In this document: in pieces, positions 5,755 through 7,316 of the stretch
Layout of the letters: every line of letters begins with the position of its first letter
Numbering within the stretch: the stretch's first letter is position 1
Origin: Gammaproteobacteria bacterium
GTDB lineage: Bacteria; Pseudomonadota; Gammaproteobacteria; Eutrophobiales; Eutrophobiaceae
Assembly: GCA_009843675.1 (NCBI GenBank)
Contig: VYCZ01000376.1
Location: 1-7,316 of the forward strand
Reading direction: 5' to 3'
Length of the DNA stretch: 7,316 nucleotides
The notes under the pieces: generated by a model
What the model saw: only the letters and a program-made list of their open reading frames with translations
Databases searched by the model: none
What the model was told of the DNA's origin: nothing
Translations under genes and position numbers: made by a program

Positions 5755-5806
5755 CCGCGATTGTATAAAGTCATAACCCACCTCTGAGCCAGGGGTGGGT
5801 TTTTTT
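5716..5806 (+). promoter_or_regulatory. Tryptophan transcription attenuator
   Basis: Alternative pairings are visible. GAGGTGG at 5736-5742, overlapping the last Trp codon, is exactly complementary to CCACCTC at 5778-5784, giving a 7-bp antiterminator that would use up the 5' arm of the terminator. GGTGG (5738-5742) can instead pair with CCGACC upstream (5725-5730, one bulge), freeing the terminator. A ribosome stalled on the three Trp codons would cover that upstream segment and favour the antiterminator. The pairings are read by eye. Confidence 0.78.
5775..5806 (+). terminator. Intrinsic terminator of the trp attenuator
   Basis: AACCCACCTCT (5775-5785) pairs with AGGGGTGGGTT (5791-5801) in an 11-bp stem with one G-U pair and a GAGCC loop. 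T-run 5800-5806 gives seven consecutive T at the stem's 3' end. It lies 46 bases before the trpE ATG. Confidence 0.9.
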
Positions 5807-5852
5807 ATGCCTGTTCCCCTGGTAACTGATGAGGAACTAACAAGGGGAACTT

Positions 5853-7238
5853 ATGAAACCGCCTTTTGACATAGCAGCCGATCTCGATACGCCGGTATCG
5901 GCATTCCTGAAACTGAAACCGCTTGGCGCGCGCTTCCTGCTGGAAAGCGTGGAGCGCGGCGAACAGGTTGCGCGTTTTTCTTTCCTGGGCCTGGGCAGCG
6001 TACTGGACCTGCACCTTGACCCGCAGGGCCTGACCGTGAACGGCAGGACACGTTCCCGGCCGTCGGGCCGCGCCGAAGTGCTGGCTGCATTGCGGGAGGG
6101 ATTACGCGCTGCGCCGGAATTATCCCCCCAGGTGGATGAGATCCCGTTCCAGGGCGGCCTGGTGGGCTACGCCGATTTTGACATGATCCATGAACTGGAA
6201 CAGTTTCCCAACGACACGATTGCCAGGGATTATCATCCCCGCGCCGGTTACACGGCCCCGCGCTCCCTGCTGGTGTTCGACCACCTGACCCGGCGCGTGG
6301 CGCTGCTCCATGCCGGACCGGAATCGGAACGGCTGGCCTTGCAGAAAGAGATCAGCGCGGCATTGCGCGGCCCGGTCCCGGCGCACACCTCCAGGGACAC
6401 CTGTTCAATAGCGAAGGCAAGCCTGTCCCGGAACGACTATATGCAACTGGTCTATGACGCAAAGCAAAAAATACGAGACGGCGATATTTTTCAGGTCGTG
6501 CTGGCAAACCGCTTTTCCGGCGAATGCGACATCGATCCATTCACCGTTTACCGGGCCTTGCGCCTGATTAACCCGTCTCCGTATATGTACTACATCGAGA
6601 CAGGCGACCGTACCATAGCCGGTTCCTCACCCGAGGCCATGGTGAAATTGCAGGACGGCATGGCGGCGCTGCGGCCCATTGCCGGCACCCGTCCGCGCGG
6701 ACAGAACACCGGCGAGGACCGGGAACTGGAACGGGACCTGCTCAATGATTCCAAGGAGATTGCCGAACACGTCATGCTGGTGGACCTGGCCCGGAACGAC
6801 CTGGGACGCATCGCGGCCACGGGTTCCATCCAGGTCGACCCCTACCTGTCCATCGAACGCTACAGCCACGTCATGCACATCGTCAGCGGCGTCAGCGGCA
6901 CGCCGCGTCCAGGCAGGGACGCGTTTGATCTATTCGCCGCGTCCTTCCCCGCCGGCACCCTGGTTGGCGCACCCAAGATCCGCGCCATAGAACTACTGAA
7001 CGGCTTTGAACCGGTGCGTCGCGGGTTATACGGCGGCACCGTGGGCTATTTCGACCATTACGGCAACATGGACCAGGCCATTGCGATACGCACCATCATC
7101 TTCGAGAACGGCAGCTACAGCTACCACGCCGGCGCCGGCATCGTGGCCGACAGCGATCCGGCAACGGAATACGATGAAGTCCTGGCCAAAAGCGCGGCAA
7201 TGCGCCAGGCACTTACTTTATCTACGGAAGGTTTCTGA
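5853..7238 (+). CDS. trpE: Anthranilate synthase component I
   Basis: Converts chorismate with ammonia (from the TrpG glutaminase partner) to anthranilate, the first committed step of tryptophan synthesis, in the cytoplasm. The 461 residues are intact, though shorter than E. coli TrpE (520). The N-terminal domain keeps the feedback-inhibition motif LLES (29-32), and NPSPYMYY (240-247) provides the other Trp-site segment, so Trp inhibition is expected. The chorismate-binding domain (about 190-455) shows SSPE (258-261), PIAGTRPRG (275-283), KEIAEH (301-306), DLARND (311-316), GTLVGAPK (368-375) and GAGIVADS (427-434). Ala in PIAGT, where aminodeoxychorismate synthase PabB has Lys, and the trp attenuator upstream both favour TrpE over PabB. 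AAGGGGA lies four bases before the ATG. No trpG begins in the 78 bases left downstream; its position is unknown. Confidence 0.96.
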   Translation: MKPPFDIAADLDTPVSAFLKLKPLGARFLLESVERGEQVARFSFLGLGSVLDLHLDPQGLTVNGRTRSRPSGRAEVLAALREGLRAAPELSPQVDEIPFQGGLVGYADFDMIHELEQFPNDTIARDYHPRAGYTAPRSLLVFDHLTRRVALLHAGPESERLALQKEISAALRGPVPAHTSRDTCSIAKASLSRNDYMQLVYDAKQKIRDGDIFQVVLANRFSGECDIDPFTVYRALRLINPSPYMYYIETGDRTIAGSSPEAMVKLQDGMAALRPIAGTRPRGQNTGEDRELERDLLNDSKEIAEHVMLVDLARNDLGRIAATGSIQVDPYLSIERYSHVMHIVSGVSGTPRPGRDAFDLFAASFPAGTLVGAPKIRAIELLNGFEPVRRGLYGGTVGYFDHYGNMDQAIAIRTIIFENGSYSYHAGAGIVADSDPATEYDEVLAKSAAMRQALTLSTEGF

Positions 7239-7263
7239 TATAAAAAATTTTGCCACAGAGATA

Positions 7264-7278
7264 TAGCGGTTCCCGCTA
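7264..7278 (+). other. Small hairpin after trpE
   Basis: TAGCGG and CCGCTA pair perfectly around a TTC loop, 25 bases after the trpE stop. It lacks a T-run, so it is not a convincing intrinsic terminator. Confidence 0.3.
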
Positions 7279-7294
7279 ACCTCGGTCAGATGGT

Positions 7295-7316
7295 GGGGTC
7301 AGAGTAAAAATTCTGA
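7295..7316. repeat. REP-like palindrome, GGGGTCAGAG family, truncated by the window edge
   Basis: The 22 bases match 4141-4162 at 20 positions, beginning GGGGTCAGAGTAAAA. Only the left arm is in the window; the complementary arm should lie just beyond the right edge. It sits 56 bases after the trpE stop, again in an intergenic gap. Confidence 0.65.

Noticed and set aside
5853..7238. PabB (aminodeoxychorismate synthase) as the identity of the chorismate enzyme
   Set aside because: PIAGT has Ala where PabB has Lys, the LLES feedback motif is present, and a trp attenuator precedes the gene.
1..7316. tRNA, rRNA, prophage or defence genes
   Set aside because: Nearly all sequence is covered by recognisable metabolic genes, and the gaps are too short or fully explained by the promoters, attenuator and repeats listed.

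Overview
This GC-rich window reads as bacterial chromosome, most likely from a gammaproteobacterium. That is inferred from the DeoD closely resembling the enterobacterial hexameric enzyme, an E. coli-style tryptophan attenuator ahead of trpE, and dispersed palindromes of a kind I recall from that class. No plasmid, phage or transposase gene is visible.

Left half (1-4130): a nucleoside-salvage locus. A partial, signal-peptide-bearing adenosine deaminase (minus strand, running off the left edge) is divergent from nupC (concentrative nucleoside transporter) and deoD (hexameric purine-nucleoside phosphorylase). deoC (deoxyribose-phosphate aldolase) converges on deoD from the other side. A 109-bp element with a perfect 27-bp inverted repeat lies between deoD and deoC. 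Together they suggest deamination of adenosine outside the cytoplasm, nucleoside uptake, phosphorolysis, and aldol cleavage of deoxyribose 5-phosphate. The phosphopentomutase needed to join the last two steps is not in the window.

Middle (4131-5631): a short palindrome starting with GGGGTCAGAG sits just upstream of the deoC start, behind a short-chain dehydrogenase/reductase gene of unknown substrate. Divergent from the latter is a Cupin_5 (DUF985) gene. An imperfect inverted repeat in their shared 121-bp intergenic region is a possible operator.

Right half (5632-7316): a complete tryptophan attenuation module. It has a promoter, a 19-residue leader peptide with four Trp codons (three in a row), a possible antiterminator pairing, and an 11-bp terminator hairpin followed by seven T. 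It is followed by an intact trpE. The predicted transcription start lies only a few bases from the leader ATG, so the leader peptide may be translated from a leaderless or nearly leaderless mRNA. A second, truncated copy of the GGGGTCAGAG repeat lies at the right edge.

I found no sign of a wholly new multi-gene system. The points most worth checking are the near-leaderless trp leader with its direct repeat, the exported deaminase paired with nucleoside uptake, and the repeats at the deo gene boundaries.
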